Source of the DNA: Cognatitamlana sp035818475
GTDB lineage: Bacteria > Bacteroidota > Bacteroidia > Flavobacteriales > Flavobacteriaceae
Assembly: GCF_035818475.1 (NCBI RefSeq)
Contig: NZ_JAYMGV010000001.1
Location: 1,612,001-1,676,000 of the forward strand
Length of the DNA: 64,000 nucleotides
Direction: 5' to 3'
Positions 26,666 to 35,721 of this stretch are shown here, piece after piece; position 1 is the first letter of the stretch, and each line of letters starts with the position of its first letter. The position numbers were made by a program, and so were the translations under genes. Below the pieces are notes generated by a model that was not told the origin of the DNA, did no database searches, and saw only the letters and a list, made by a program, of their open reading frames with translations.

Positions 26666-27127
26666 ATGCTAACATGGAAAGACGTAATCAACTTTTCAGT
26701 AAAAGGAAATCCAATACCGGATAAACGTGTTGAAAAAACGGAAGCAGACTGGAAAGCACAATTAACCCCGGAGCAGTTTAGAATTACAAGGTTAAAAGGT
26801 ACAGAACGTCCGCATAGCGGACAACTTTGCAGTACTTATGATGAAGGTAAGTACAATTGTGTATGCTGCAATACACCATTGTTTGATTCTACTATAAAAT
26901 TCAGCTCAGGTACAGGGTGGCCCAGTTTTACACAGCCTATTCATGAAAATGCCATTAAATACGAAAAAGATACCGCATTTGGTATGGTGCGCGTAGAGGT
27001 GATGTGTAATACCTGTGATGCACATTTAGGACATGTGTTCCCGGATGGACCAGAACCTAGCGGGCTACGTTATTGCATCAATTCAGAAGCTATGGTATTA
27101 GAAAAGGAGGCTGCTCATGACAACTAA
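26666..27127 (+). CDS. msrB: Peptide-methionine (R)-S-oxide reductase
   Basis: This 153-residue cytoplasmic enzyme reduces the R-form of methionine sulfoxide in proteins. It has the two zinc-binding pairs (CVCC and CNTC), the motif KFSSGTGWPSFTQP, AHLGHVFPDGP and the catalytic Cys in RYCINSEAM. It has no signal peptide. It is the first gene of a redox-repair operon and overlaps msrA by 11 bp. A purine-rich AAGAAAGGGA lies before the ATG. A weak -7 match (TACCTTTA, 26608-26615) lies 50 bp upstream; the rest of the 207-bp gap before the gene shows nothing else. Confidence 0.95.
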   Translation: MLTWKDVINFSVKGNPIPDKRVEKTEADWKAQLTPEQFRITRLKGTERPHSGQLCSTYDEGKYNCVCCNTPLFDSTIKFSSGTGWPSFTQPIHENAIKYEKDTAFGMVRVEVMCNTCDAHLGHVFPDGPEPSGLRYCINSEAMVLEKEAAHDN

Positions 27128-27656
27128 AAAAATAGAAATAGCCACATTTGGAGGTGGTTGTTTTTGGTGTACCGAAGCTATATTTCAGGAAATAAAAGGT
27201 ATTGAAAATGTGGTGTCCGGATATTCCGGAGGTAATGCTCCGGGTAAACCAACCTATAGAGAGGTCTGTTCCGGATTAACCGGACATGCCGAAGTCATAC
27301 AGGTTACTTATGATGCAAATACCGTATCTTATAAAGATCTGTTAGTCATTTTTATGACCACTCATGATCCAACAACCTTAAACAGGCAGGGAGCAGATAG
27401 AGGTACCCAATACCGTTCGGTTGTGTATTATCATAATGAGACACAAAAGGAAATAGCTGAATCGGTGTTAAAAGAAGTAGCACCATATTATGAAAATCCT
27501 ATAGTTACTGAAATCACTGCATTACATGTGTTTTATGAGGCAGAAGATTATCATCAGGATTATTACCGAAATAATCAAACGCAAGGCTATTGTAATTTTG
27601 TGATTTCTCCGAAGCTGGCAAAACTTAGAAAGCTCCATGCAGATAAGTTAAAGTAA
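27117..27656 (+). CDS. msrA: Peptide-methionine (S)-S-oxide reductase
   Basis: This 179-residue protein reduces the S-form of methionine sulfoxide. The signature GGGCFWCTEAIF places the nucleophilic Cys at about residue 16, and GYSGGNAPGKPTYREVCSG, GHAEVIQVTYD, QGADRGTQYRSVVYYH and AEDYHQDYYRNNQTQGYC follow as in the standard family. The Cys in QGYC is a resolving candidate. It overlaps msrB by 11 bp and is followed by a thioredoxin-like gene, which may act as its reductant. There is no signal peptide, so it works in the cytoplasm. Confidence 0.95.
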   Translation: MTTKKIEIATFGGGCFWCTEAIFQEIKGIENVVSGYSGGNAPGKPTYREVCSGLTGHAEVIQVTYDANTVSYKDLLVIFMTTHDPTTLNRQGADRGTQYRSVVYYHNETQKEIAESVLKEVAPYYENPIVTEITALHVFYEAEDYHQDYYRNNQTQGYCNFVISPKLAKLRKLHADKLK

Positions 27657-27690
27657 GATGAAGATTAAATTTAAAGAAAGGGACAATTAT

Positions 27691-28179
27691 ATGTCTGATC
27701 AATTAAAACATCCAAATGTATTTAAAGCGCCCGAATTTGAAGTTAAAGATTGGATTGACGCTCATGGAGCTAAGACAAAACCGATAAAACTTTCAGATTT
27801 TAAAGGCCAATTTAAAGTGGTGTATTGTTTTCAAAGTTGGTGTCCAGGTTGCCATAAGAAAGGCTTGCCCGATCTTAAAAAAATGGTAGATGCTTTAAAA
27901 GAGAATAAGCATGTCGTTTTTTTAGCTGTTCAGACTGTTTTTGAAGGTCATCATGAGAATACGTATGATAAGCTTTTTAAGACCCAAAAGCAATATGGAT
28001 TACACATTCCCTTTGGACATGATGCGGGAGATGATGGAAAATCCATTTCTAACATCATGAAGAACTACCAAACAGGTGGGACACCCTGGTTCCTGTTTAT
28101 AGATAAGCATGACAATGTGGTATTTTCAGATTTTCATTTAAATCCTGATGCCGCAATTGATTTGCTTAAAACCATGTAA
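27691..28179 (+). CDS. TlpA/AhpC-type thioredoxin-fold protein
   Basis: This protein (162 residues from the chosen ATG) has a redoxin fold with the active-site CPGC in FQSWCPGCHKKGLPDLKKM and the cis-Pro loop TGGTPWFLFIDK. It lacks a signal peptide, so it is a cytoplasmic thiol-disulfide oxidoreductase. I prefer the ATG at 27691 because a purine-rich AAAGAAAGGGA lies just before it, as before msrB; an in-frame ATG at 27658 would add MKIKFKERDNY, encoded by that same purine-rich stretch. It sits between msrA and a glutaredoxin-like gene and may supply electrons to the methionine sulfoxide reductases. The family is firm, the partner inferred. Confidence 0.85.
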   Translation: MSDQLKHPNVFKAPEFEVKDWIDAHGAKTKPIKLSDFKGQFKVVYCFQSWCPGCHKKGLPDLKKMVDALKENKHVVFLAVQTVFEGHHENTYDKLFKTQKQYGLHIPFGHDAGDDGKSISNIMKNYQTGGTPWFLFIDKHDNVVFSDFHLNPDAAIDLLKTM

Positions 28180-28182
28180 ACT

Positions 28183-28431
28183 ATGGAAACTAATATTAAG
28201 GTTTATGGGGCAGAAAGGTGCCACAAGACACAGTACTATAAAAGGATTTTAGACGATTTGAACTTAAAATATACATTTTTAGATGTTGAGACTAGTAAGG
28301 CCAATGCCGAGGCATTGCGAAATCTTTACGAAAGCAGAAAGCTTAATTTTCCAACCATAACCATTGGAGAGAGAAGATTAAGAAATCCATCGGAAAGCGA
28401 TTTAAAAAAATGGATTGAAAAATTAGTATGA
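28183..28431 (+). CDS. Glutaredoxin-like protein with a monothiol active site
   Basis: This 82-residue protein has a glutaredoxin fold: beta strand IKVYGAERC, the active-site region CHKT in place of CPYC, TFLDVETSK, the cis-Pro strand NFPTITIGERRL and the helix SESDLKKWIEKL. Only the first Cys of the usual pair is present, so it would act by a monothiol mechanism or only bind. It lies 3 bp after the thioredoxin-like gene and overlaps selO by 4 bp (ATGA). It belongs to the redox-repair operon. Substrate and electron donor are unknown. Confidence 0.82.
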   Translation: METNIKVYGAERCHKTQYYKRILDDLNLKYTFLDVETSKANAEALRNLYESRKLNFPTITIGERRLRNPSESDLKKWIEKLV

Positions 28432-29990
28432 AGCTTAAGATAAAAGACATATTTAATAAAGAATTACCGGCCGACCCTGTGACCTTGAATACAAGGCGGC
28501 AGGTTTCAGAAGCCTGCTTTTCTTTTGTTACGCCTAAAAAAACAACAAAGCCTGAACTTATTCATGTTTCTGACGATATGCTTGAAAATTTAGGCTTGAC
28601 CAAAGCAGATGGTGAAAGTGATGTTTTTTTAAAGGCCTTTACAGGTAATGTGGTGTTACCTGGAACAAAACCTTATGCCATGTGTTATGGCGGGCATCAA
28701 TTTGGTAACTGGGCAGGTCAATTAGGTGATGGACGTGCTATTAATTTATGCGAAGTAGAACACAATGGTAAACGTTGGACACTACAATTAAAAGGAGCCG
28801 GTGAAACTCCTTACTCACGTACGGCAGATGGTTTAGCGGTACTACGTTCTTCTATTCGCGAATATTTGTGTAGTGAAGCTATGCATCATTTAGGAGTGCC
28901 AACCACAAGAGCATTGTCGTTGGCTTTATCCGGAGACCAGGTATTGAGAGACGTTATGTATGACGGAAATGCAGCCTATGAAAAAGGTGCTATTGTTTGC
29001 AGGGTATCACCGTCTTTTTTACGTTTTGGTAATTATCAAATATTAGCTGCCCGACAGGATATTGAAACCTTAAAAATATTGGTGGATTTTACCATAAAAC
29101 ATCATTTTTCACATTTAGGGATACCTTCAAAAGATACATACATACGGTTTTTTAAAGAAGTTACGGAACGTACTTTAGACATGATCATTCATTGGCAGCG
29201 TGTTGGTTTTGTACATGGGGTTATGAATACAGATAATATGTCCATTCTAGGTCTAACTATAGATTATGGGCCTTATGGCTGGTTAGAAGGATATGATTTT
29301 GGCTGGACTCCCAATACTACTGATAGGCAACATAAAAGATACCGTTATGAAAATCAACCTAATATTGGTTTATGGAATTTGTTTCAATTAGCAAACGCTA
29401 TTTACCCATTAATTGAAGATGCCCCAGCTTTAGAAGCTATTTTAAATCAATATAAAACAGATTTTGACACACGCTCATTAAGTATGATGTGCTCTAAATT
29501 AGGATTACAAATAGAAAGAGAAGATGATAAATCACTAATTCAAAATTTAGAAGACCTCTTACATGTATCAGAAACAGATATGACCATATTCTTTAGAAAC
29601 CTAAGCCATTTTAAAACGGAAAAAGCTTCAGAAGGATTACAGGTTGTCAATGAAGCTTTCTATAAACCGGATGATATAACAGGAAATAATAAAGAGAGAT
29701 GGATACAATGGTTTAAAAGTTATGCTGCCCGATTAGAGCAAGAGGCTTTTTCAGATTCTCAGCGAAGGGAAAGTATGAATAAGGTGAATCCAAAATACGT
29801 ATTGCGAAACTATATGGCGCAATTGGCTATTGCTGATGCAGAAAAAGGAGATTATAAACTAATAGACGAGTTATTTCAGCTTTTAAAGCAGCCTTATAAA
29901 GAACAACCGGAATATCAAAAATGGTTCGCTAAGCGTCCGGAATGGGCAAGACATAAGGTAGGCTGTTCCATGTTGTCATGTAGTTCGTAG
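28428..29990 (+). CDS. selO: Protein adenylyltransferase SelO (YdiU/UPF0061 family)
   Basis: The 520-residue product belongs to the SelO pseudokinase family, which transfers AMP to Ser, Thr or Tyr of redox proteins such as glutaredoxins. Family signatures seen are AMCYGGHQFGNWAGQLGDGR, LQLKGAGETPYSRTADG, AVLRSSIREYLCSEAMHHLG, HGVMNTDNMSILGLTIDYGP (the metal-binding region) and the C-terminal RPEWARHKVGCSMLSCSS. The tail keeps two Cys residues where some homologues carry selenocysteine. It overlaps the glutaredoxin-like gene by 4 bp, a telling neighbour given the reported glutaredoxin target of E. coli SelO. The stop is directly followed by the ATG of a second msrA-like gene. Confidence 0.94.
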   Translation: MKLKIKDIFNKELPADPVTLNTRRQVSEACFSFVTPKKTTKPELIHVSDDMLENLGLTKADGESDVFLKAFTGNVVLPGTKPYAMCYGGHQFGNWAGQLGDGRAINLCEVEHNGKRWTLQLKGAGETPYSRTADGLAVLRSSIREYLCSEAMHHLGVPTTRALSLALSGDQVLRDVMYDGNAAYEKGAIVCRVSPSFLRFGNYQILAARQDIETLKILVDFTIKHHFSHLGIPSKDTYIRFFKEVTERTLDMIIHWQRVGFVHGVMNTDNMSILGLTIDYGPYGWLEGYDFGWTPNTTDRQHKRYRYENQPNIGLWNLFQLANAIYPLIEDAPALEAILNQYKTDFDTRSLSMMCSKLGLQIEREDDKSLIQNLEDLLHVSETDMTIFFRNLSHFKTEKASEGLQVVNEAFYKPDDITGNNKERWIQWFKSYAARLEQEAFSDSQRRESMNKVNPKYVLRNYMAQLAIADAEKGDYKLIDELFQLLKQPYKEQPEYQKWFAKRPEWARHKVGCSMLSCSS

Positions 29991-30521
29991 ATGGATTTAG
30001 AACAAAAAATAGCACTAGGAGGCGGTTGTCATTGGTGTACAGAGGCTGTCTTTCAATCTTTGAAAGGCGTAACAAAAGTGGAGCAGGGTTTTGTAGCTTC
30101 AACAAAAAACTACAGCACATTTTCTGAAGCCGTAATTGTCCATTTCAATCCGGAAGATATGGCTTTGAAAACTTTGATCGAAATTCATTTATATACCCAC
30201 AAAAGTACTTCAGATCATTCCATGCGGACCAAATATCGCTCTGCAGTGTATGTCTTTTTAAAAGAACAAAAACAAAACGTTGAATGTATTATAGAAGGTC
30301 TTCAAAATAAATTTGAGAATAAATTGATAACACAGGTATTACCGTTTAAAGCCTTTAAAGCTTCACGGGAACAAATTACCAATTACTATTATAGCAATCC
30401 TGAAAAGCCTTTTTGTGAACGTTTTATTAACCCGAAACTAGAATTTTTACTAGAGCACTTTTCAAGTTATACAGACCAAAGTAAATTAAATCATTTAAAC
30501 CATGAAAAGCACAAAACTTAA
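29991..30521 (+). CDS. Divergent MsrA-family protein
   Basis: This 176-residue protein is an MsrA paralogue: the signature appears as GGGCHWCTEAVFQSLKGV, so the normally aromatic residue after the catalytic Cys is His. The substrate-binding segments are altered compared with the upstream msrA: the YSGG motif is missing (FVASTKNYSTF instead) and the GTQYRS motif is reduced to TKYRSAVYVF. The C-terminal QGYC-like segment is EKPFCERF. It starts directly after the selO stop and overlaps the next gene by 20 bp. It may reduce methionine sulfoxide with altered specificity, or have lost that activity. Confidence 0.82.
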   Translation: MDLEQKIALGGGCHWCTEAVFQSLKGVTKVEQGFVASTKNYSTFSEAVIVHFNPEDMALKTLIEIHLYTHKSTSDHSMRTKYRSAVYVFLKEQKQNVECIIEGLQNKFENKLITQVLPFKAFKASREQITNYYYSNPEKPFCERFINPKLEFLLEHFSSYTDQSKLNHLNHEKHKT

Positions 30522-31722
30522 TATTCAAAATAAAAAGGGATATAAATTACAAGCGTATTTAGAATTACCCGCTAATGAAAAGCCTCATTATTACGCGATT
30601 TTTGCACATTGTTTTACGTGTAATAGTACTTTAGGAGCTGTAAAGCACATAAGTAGGTCGCTTACATCTCATGGTTTTGGAGTGGTTCGTTTTGACTTTA
30701 CAGGATTAGGGAGAAGTGAAGGTGAATTTTCAGAGAGTTATTTTTCAGCAAATGTAGAGGATTTAATAGCAGTTAATGATTATTTGAAACAGCATTATGA
30801 AGCACCAGGCTTGCTTGTAGGACATTCATTAGGCGGAGCAGCAGTAATTGTTGCCGCATCTCAATTAGAAAATATAAAAGCCATAGCCACTATTGGTGCA
30901 CCTGCAGCAGTGAGTCATGTCACTCATTTGTTTTCACACGGTATTGAAGAAGTTAAAGAGAAAGGAGAGGTAGAAGTTAATATTGGTGGCAGGCCGTTTA
31001 AAATCAATCAGGAATTTGTAGCAGATTTTGGTAGCACCAACCTGCCGGAAATCACCAAAAACCTAAGAAAACCGTTATTGATTATGCATGCCCCATTTGA
31101 TACAATTGTTGGCATTGACAATGCGCAAAAGTTATATCATAATGCACATCACCCTAAAAGTTTTGTAAGTTTAGATGATGCAGATCATTTATTGTCAAAT
31201 TCAAAAGACAGTATCTATGTAGGCAATATAATTGGTGCCTGGGTACAGCGTTATTTTACACCAAAAGACAATATTGTTTTAGAGACTAAAGGTGAACAGT
31301 TAGTAGCGCATTTAAATCTACTAGAAGATAACTTTACAACAACCATTCAAACACAGAAACATCATTTAATTGCGGATGAACCAGATAGTATAGGGGGAGA
31401 TGATTTTGGTGCTTCTCCCTATGATTTTTTAAGTGCCGGATTGGCAGCTTGTACGGTTATGACACTTAAAATGTATGCTGAACGTAAACAATGGGATTTA
31501 CAGGAAGTTTTTGCTTATATCACCTATTCTAAAAAACATAGTGATGACTTAATGTTAGAGTCAGATACGCCAAAACGTATAGATCATCTGCAAAAACGAC
31601 TTAAATTTGTTGGAGATTTAGATGAGGTGCAAAAAGAAAAACTTAAAGAAATAGCTTCAAAATGTCCGGTGCACAGAACCTTGCAAAGTGAAGTGGTTAT
31701 TGAAACCGAATTGATAGGATAA
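30502..31722 (+). CDS. Alpha/beta-hydrolase fused to OsmC-family peroxidase domain
   Basis: Residues about 1-255 form an alpha/beta-hydrolase: the nucleophile elbow GHSLGGAA, FDFTGLGRSEGEF, a late Asp in MHAPFDTIVG and His in DDADHLLS complete a plausible triad. Residues about 270-405 are an OsmC/Ohr domain with DEPDSIGGDDFGASPYDFL, LAACTVMTLKMYAERKQW and the second Cys in SKCPVHRTLQ, so both redox Cys are present. Such hydrolase-OsmC fusions are known in several bacterial groups. The OsmC part probably reduces organic hydroperoxides; the hydrolase substrate is unknown. It is the last gene of the redox-repair operon, and an inverted repeat TTACTGA/TCAGTAA (31723-31740) without a T-tract follows. 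Confidence 0.9.
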   Translation: MKSTKLNIQNKKGYKLQAYLELPANEKPHYYAIFAHCFTCNSTLGAVKHISRSLTSHGFGVVRFDFTGLGRSEGEFSESYFSANVEDLIAVNDYLKQHYEAPGLLVGHSLGGAAVIVAASQLENIKAIATIGAPAAVSHVTHLFSHGIEEVKEKGEVEVNIGGRPFKINQEFVADFGSTNLPEITKNLRKPLLIMHAPFDTIVGIDNAQKLYHNAHHPKSFVSLDDADHLLSNSKDSIYVGNIIGAWVQRYFTPKDNIVLETKGEQLVAHLNLLEDNFTTTIQTQKHHLIADEPDSIGGDDFGASPYDFLSAGLAACTVMTLKMYAERKQWDLQEVFAYITYSKKHSDDLMLESDTPKRIDHLQKRLKFVGDLDEVQKEKLKEIASKCPVHRTLQSEVVIETELIG

Positions 31723-31831
31723 TTACTGAAAGATCAGTAACAAAGAAAAAAGAGAATCGCTAGGCCTTAAAACATGATGTTATATTGATGCTATGCTGCG
31801 TTAATCAGTACATTTCTTGCTGATTTAGTAT

Positions 31832-31839
31832 TATATTTG
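31832..31839 (+). promoter_or_regulatory. Predicted -7 element for the metallophosphoesterase-barrel gene
   Basis: TATATTTG matches TAnnTTTG exactly, 62 bp before the ATG at 31902. No TTG is at ideal -33 spacing (the nearest, 31817-31819, is only 12 bp away). Confidence 0.4.
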
Positions 31840-31901
31840 TTTTACTGAGGCACTTTTAAACGGTTTTACTTCTTATTTTTATAAATAGAAACAAACACAC
31901 A

Positions 31902-34900
31902 ATGAAGTTTTTAAAATACACTTTTATAATAGTATTCCTGACACTTATCAATGCTTGTGCTACATATGAAGCTCAATATACAAATGAAAAACATCAGGAA
32001 ACTACGTTTCCCAATAAAGATATAGTACACTCATTTTATCTCGTTGGAGATGGCGGTAACTCTCCAATAGGAACGTCAACTGAAGCTATAAAAGCATTTA
32101 AACAAGAACTAAGTAAAGCTTCAAAGCACAGTACCGCTATTTTTTTAGGAGATAATATTTATCCAAAAGGGATGCCCGAAAAGGATAAAGAAGGCAGGGC
32201 ATTTGCCGAACATCAATTAAATGTTCAAATAGAGTCTGTAAAAGATTATAAAGGAAAAGTGATCTTCATTCCGGGAAATCATGATTGGTATAGTAATGGT
32301 TTAAAAGGCCTGAAAAGACAAGAAAAATATGTAGAAGATGCTTTGGGTAAAAACACATTTTTACCAGAAAACGGATGCCCAATTGAAAAAGTAGATCTGG
32401 CAAAGAATGTTGTTTTGATCATTATAGATTCAGAATGGTATATGACCAATTGGGATACCCATCCAACAATCAATGATGACTGTGAAATTAAAACCAGAGC
32501 AAAGTTTTTTGATGAACTGGAAGGGGAAATAAAAAAAGCACGAGGAAAAACTACAGTAATTGCTATACATCATCCTATGTTTACCAATGGCTCTCACGGC
32601 GGGCAATATTCTTTTGGGAACCATATGTCTCCTCTTCCAGTGTTGGGAAGTCTAAAAAACCTGATAAGAAAAACAGGTGGTGTTATTACGGTTGATGATC
32701 AAAATAAGCGTTATAATGAATTTAGAAAGCGTATTATTACACTGTCTCAGGAAAACGATAAAACTATTTTTGTTTCAGGTCATGATCATAATTTGCAATA
32801 CCTTGTAGAAGATAACTTGCCGCAAATTGTAAGCGGGTCAGGTTCAAAAACAAATGCTACACGTAATGTGGGCGGTGGGCAATTTTCGTTTGGAGCTCAG
32901 GGGTATGCCAGGTTGGATGTGTTCAAAGACGGGTCATCCTATGTGCGTTTTTATTCAGGTGATACTATTGTTTTTCAAACACAGGTGCTTCCGGAGGATA
33001 AGAAAAAAGTGTTTACTACTTATCCGTCATCTTACCCTGCTAAAAAAGTAGCTTCAGTGTATTCAGAAGAAGAAACAACAAAAGGAGGATTATATAAATT
33101 CTTTTGGGGAAACCGATACCGTGAAGACTTCAGTACAAAAGTTATGGCTCCTACAGTAGATCTGGACACTTTATTAGGAGGTTTAACAGTTATTAGAAAA
33201 GGCGGAGGCCATCAATCCAAATCCTTACGTTTAAAAGACAAACAAGGCAGGGAGTATGTTATGCGCGCGCTTAGAAAAAATGCTGTACAATATTTACAGG
33301 CTGTGGCATTTAAAGATCAGTATATAAAAGGTCAATTTAATAATACCTATACAGAAGGCTTATTGTTGGATGTCTTTACCGGTTCCCATCCATATGCACC
33401 GTTCACCATAGGGAAGTTGTCTGATGCCGTAGGCATATATCATACTAATCCGGTACTGTATTATGTTCCGAAACAAAATGCTTTGGGGCACTTTGCAAGT
33501 GAATTTGGAGACGAGCTTTATATGATAGAAGAGCGTACAGATTCCGGACACGGTGATAAGGCCAGTTTTGGGTTTTCCAATGAGCTTATAAGCACCGATG
33601 ATGTGTTAAAGAAACTGGTAAAGGATGAAGATTATGTATTAGATGAAGAGGCTTACGTAAGGGCACGTTTATTTGATATGCTTATTGGCGATTGGGATAG
33701 GCACGAAGACCAATGGCGTTGGGCAGAATTTAAAGAAAACGGAAAAACCATATACCGTCCGGTTCCCAGAGATAGGGATCAGGCGTTTTCAATTATGGCA
33801 GATGGGGCTTTATTAAGTGCAGCAACTAAAATTGTACCCGCATTGCGTTTAATGCAGAGTTATGACACTGAATTAAAAAGTGCTAAATGGTTTAATTTAG
33901 AACCCTACCCTCTGGATATGGCTTTAATAAATCAATCTGATAAAACTGTTTGGGATACTCAGGTAAGGTATATTATGGATCATTTAACGGATGAGGTTAT
34001 TGATGAGGCCTTTAATGATTTTCCACCGGAAGTTAATCAAAATACGATTGCAGACATAAGGAAAAAGCTTATTGGCAGACGTGCTAATCTTCAAAAAATA
34101 TCCGATTCCTATTATACGCATATAAATAAATATGCTGTTGTAAAAGGCACCCATAAGGATGATTGGTTTGATATTGAAAGGTTACAAAACGGACAAACCA
34201 AAGTTTCGGCATACAGAATAAAAAAAGACAAAAAAGCAGATTTGTTTCATGAGCGCACCTATACCTCGGCAGAAACCAGAGAAATCTGGGTTTATGGTTT
34301 GGATGATGATGACAGGTTTGAAGTATATGGAACAGGTGATGACCTTATTAAAGTACGGCTAATAGGTGGTCAAAATAAAGATAGATATAATATAATCAAT
34401 GGTAAAAAGCTTAAGATTTACGATCAGAAGAGTAAAGAAAATGAGTTTATCACCAATAATGGAAGCATAAGATTGACGGACGATTACGAAACCAATATTT
34501 ATGATTATAAAAAGTTAAAAAACAGTTCCAATAGTTTTGTGCCAACTTTAGGAGCAAATCCTGATGATGGTTTTAAAATTGGTTTTGTTAATACCCTGAC
34601 TTATTATGGTTTTGAGCGTAATCCTTTTAGTTCGCAGCATACTTTTTCCGGGGCATATTATTTTGCCACTAACGGTTTTGATTTGGCATACAACGGAGAA
34701 ATAGCAAAAGTTATTGGTAATTTAAACTTGGGGTTCAATGCAAACTTTACAAGCCCCAATTATGCCATAAACTTTTTTGGATATGGTAACCAAACTCCAA
34801 ATCCGGAAGCTGATGATGATGACGGATTGGATGTTGATCTTGATTATAATCGCGTAAAATTAAAAACGTTAAGGTTTGAACCGGCTTTAATATGGAGAGG

Positions 34901-35600
34901 GCAATTAGGTGCGAGTTTTAAGCTAGGGGTTACTTATGAATCCATTGGCGTTCAAAAAACCGAAGGACGCTTTATTAATGATGCTTTTGTAGGTGATAAT
35001 GTAGCTTTTAATGATGATTTCTATGGGATTAACGCTAAGTATCAATTTGAAAATTCAGATAATGAGGCCTTTCCAACATTAGGGATGCTCTTTGCTGTAA
35101 AAACAGGTTACACCAATAATATGAGTAAGTCTAAAGGATTTGGGTATATAATTCCGGAACTTGGTTTTGACTATAAGTTAATTCCAAGCGGACAATTGGT
35201 TTTAGCCACAAAGCTTAAGGGGCATGTTAACTTTGGAGATGATTTTGAGTTTTATCAGGCCGCCAATATAGGCGCAAATAATGGTTTAAGGGGATATAGA
35301 AACGAGCGTTTTACAGGAAAAAGTGCCTTTGTTCAAAGTACGGATTTACGCTTGAGTTTAAGGCAGTTAAAAACAGGTTTAATGCCGTTATATATAGGGT
35401 TTTATGGGGGATTTGATTATGGTAGAGTGTGGGTTGATGATGCCTTGTTATTAGACCCCAGTCACCATTCTGATAATTGGAACACTTCAATAGGCGGAGG
35501 ATTTTTTGCTAATGCAGCAAATATGATGACATTAAATTTATCAGCCTTTCATAGTGATGATGGTTTAAGGCTGGCATTTAAATTAGGATTTGGCTTTTAA
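31902..35600 (+). CDS. Metallophosphoesterase fused to an Omp85-like outer-membrane barrel
   Basis: The 1232-residue protein starts with a lipoprotein-like signal (LINAC). Residues about 40-350 are a calcineurin-type metallophosphoesterase with VGDGG, LGDNIYPKG, PGNHDWYS, AIHHPMF and SGHDHN, all metal ligands present. A middle region (about 390-820) of unknown fold contains a conserved-looking DRHEDQWRWAEF and PVPRDRDQAF. The C-terminal about 330 residues form a beta-barrel with the Omp85 motif NNGLRGYRNERFTGKSAF and a terminal FKLGFGF. The phosphoesterase would be tethered to the barrel at the outer membrane. It could act on phospholipids, teichoic-like polymers or cell-surface phosphates; the substrate cannot be read. 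It stands alone between the redox operon and the RND operon. Confidence 0.85.
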   Translation: MKFLKYTFIIVFLTLINACATYEAQYTNEKHQETTFPNKDIVHSFYLVGDGGNSPIGTSTEAIKAFKQELSKASKHSTAIFLGDNIYPKGMPEKDKEGRAFAEHQLNVQIESVKDYKGKVIFIPGNHDWYSNGLKGLKRQEKYVEDALGKNTFLPENGCPIEKVDLAKNVVLIIIDSEWYMTNWDTHPTINDDCEIKTRAKFFDELEGEIKKARGKTTVIAIHHPMFTNGSHGGQYSFGNHMSPLPVLGSLKNLIRKTGGVITVDDQNKRYNEFRKRIITLSQENDKTIFVSGHDHNLQYLVEDNLPQIVSGSGSKTNATRNVGGGQFSFGAQGYARLDVFKDGSSYVRFYSGDTIVFQTQVLPEDKKKVFTTYPSSYPAKKVASVYSEEETTKGGLYKFFWGNRYREDFSTKVMAPTVDLDTLLGGLTVIRKGGGHQSKSLRLKDKQGREYVMRALRKNAVQYLQAVAFKDQYIKGQFNNTYTEGLLLDVFTGSHPYAPFTIGKLSDAVGIYHTNPVLYYVPKQNALGHFASEFGDELYMIEERTDSGHGDKASFGFSNELISTDDVLKKLVKDEDYVLDEEAYVRARLFDMLIGDWDRHEDQWRWAEFKENGKTIYRPVPRDRDQAFSIMADGALLSAATKIVPALRLMQSYDTELKSAKWFNLEPYPLDMALINQSDKTVWDTQVRYIMDHLTDEVIDEAFNDFPPEVNQNTIADIRKKLIGRRANLQKISDSYYTHINKYAVVKGTHKDDWFDIERLQNGQTKVSAYRIKKDKKADLFHERTYTSAETREIWVYGLDDDDRFEVYGTGDDLIKVRLIGGQNKDRYNIINGKKLKIYDQKSKENEFITNNGSIRLTDDYETNIYDYKKLKNSSNSFVPTLGANPDDGFKIGFVNTLTYYGFERNPFSSQHTFSGAYYFATNGFDLAYNGEIAKVIGNLNLGFNANFTSPNYAINFFGYGNQTPNPEADDDDGLDVDLDYNRVKLKTLRFEPALIWRGQLGASFKLGVTYESIGVQKTEGRFINDAFVGDNVAFNDDFYGINAKYQFENSDNEAFPTLGMLFAVKTGYTNNMSKSKGFGYIIPELGFDYKLIPSGQLVLATKLKGHVNFGDDFEFYQAANIGANNGLRGYRNERFTGKSAFVQSTDLRLSLRQLKTGLMPLYIGFYGGFDYGRVWVDDALLLDPSHHSDNWNTSIGGGFFANAANMMTLNLSAFHSDDGLRLAFKLGFGF

Positions 35601-35721
35601 TCTTTTTTTTTTTTCGATAAAAAATAGTTTGCCCCGTCCTAAAAATATTTTAGCCCAAAATATACCATGAGATTCTTATTTAATGTTGTAAATTAGTATG
35701 GCTACATTTTAAACCCTTAAT

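Noticed and set aside
35601..35640. Terminator after the metallophosphoesterase-barrel gene
   Set aside because: There is a long T-tract, but only a 4-bp stem (GATT/AATC) before it.
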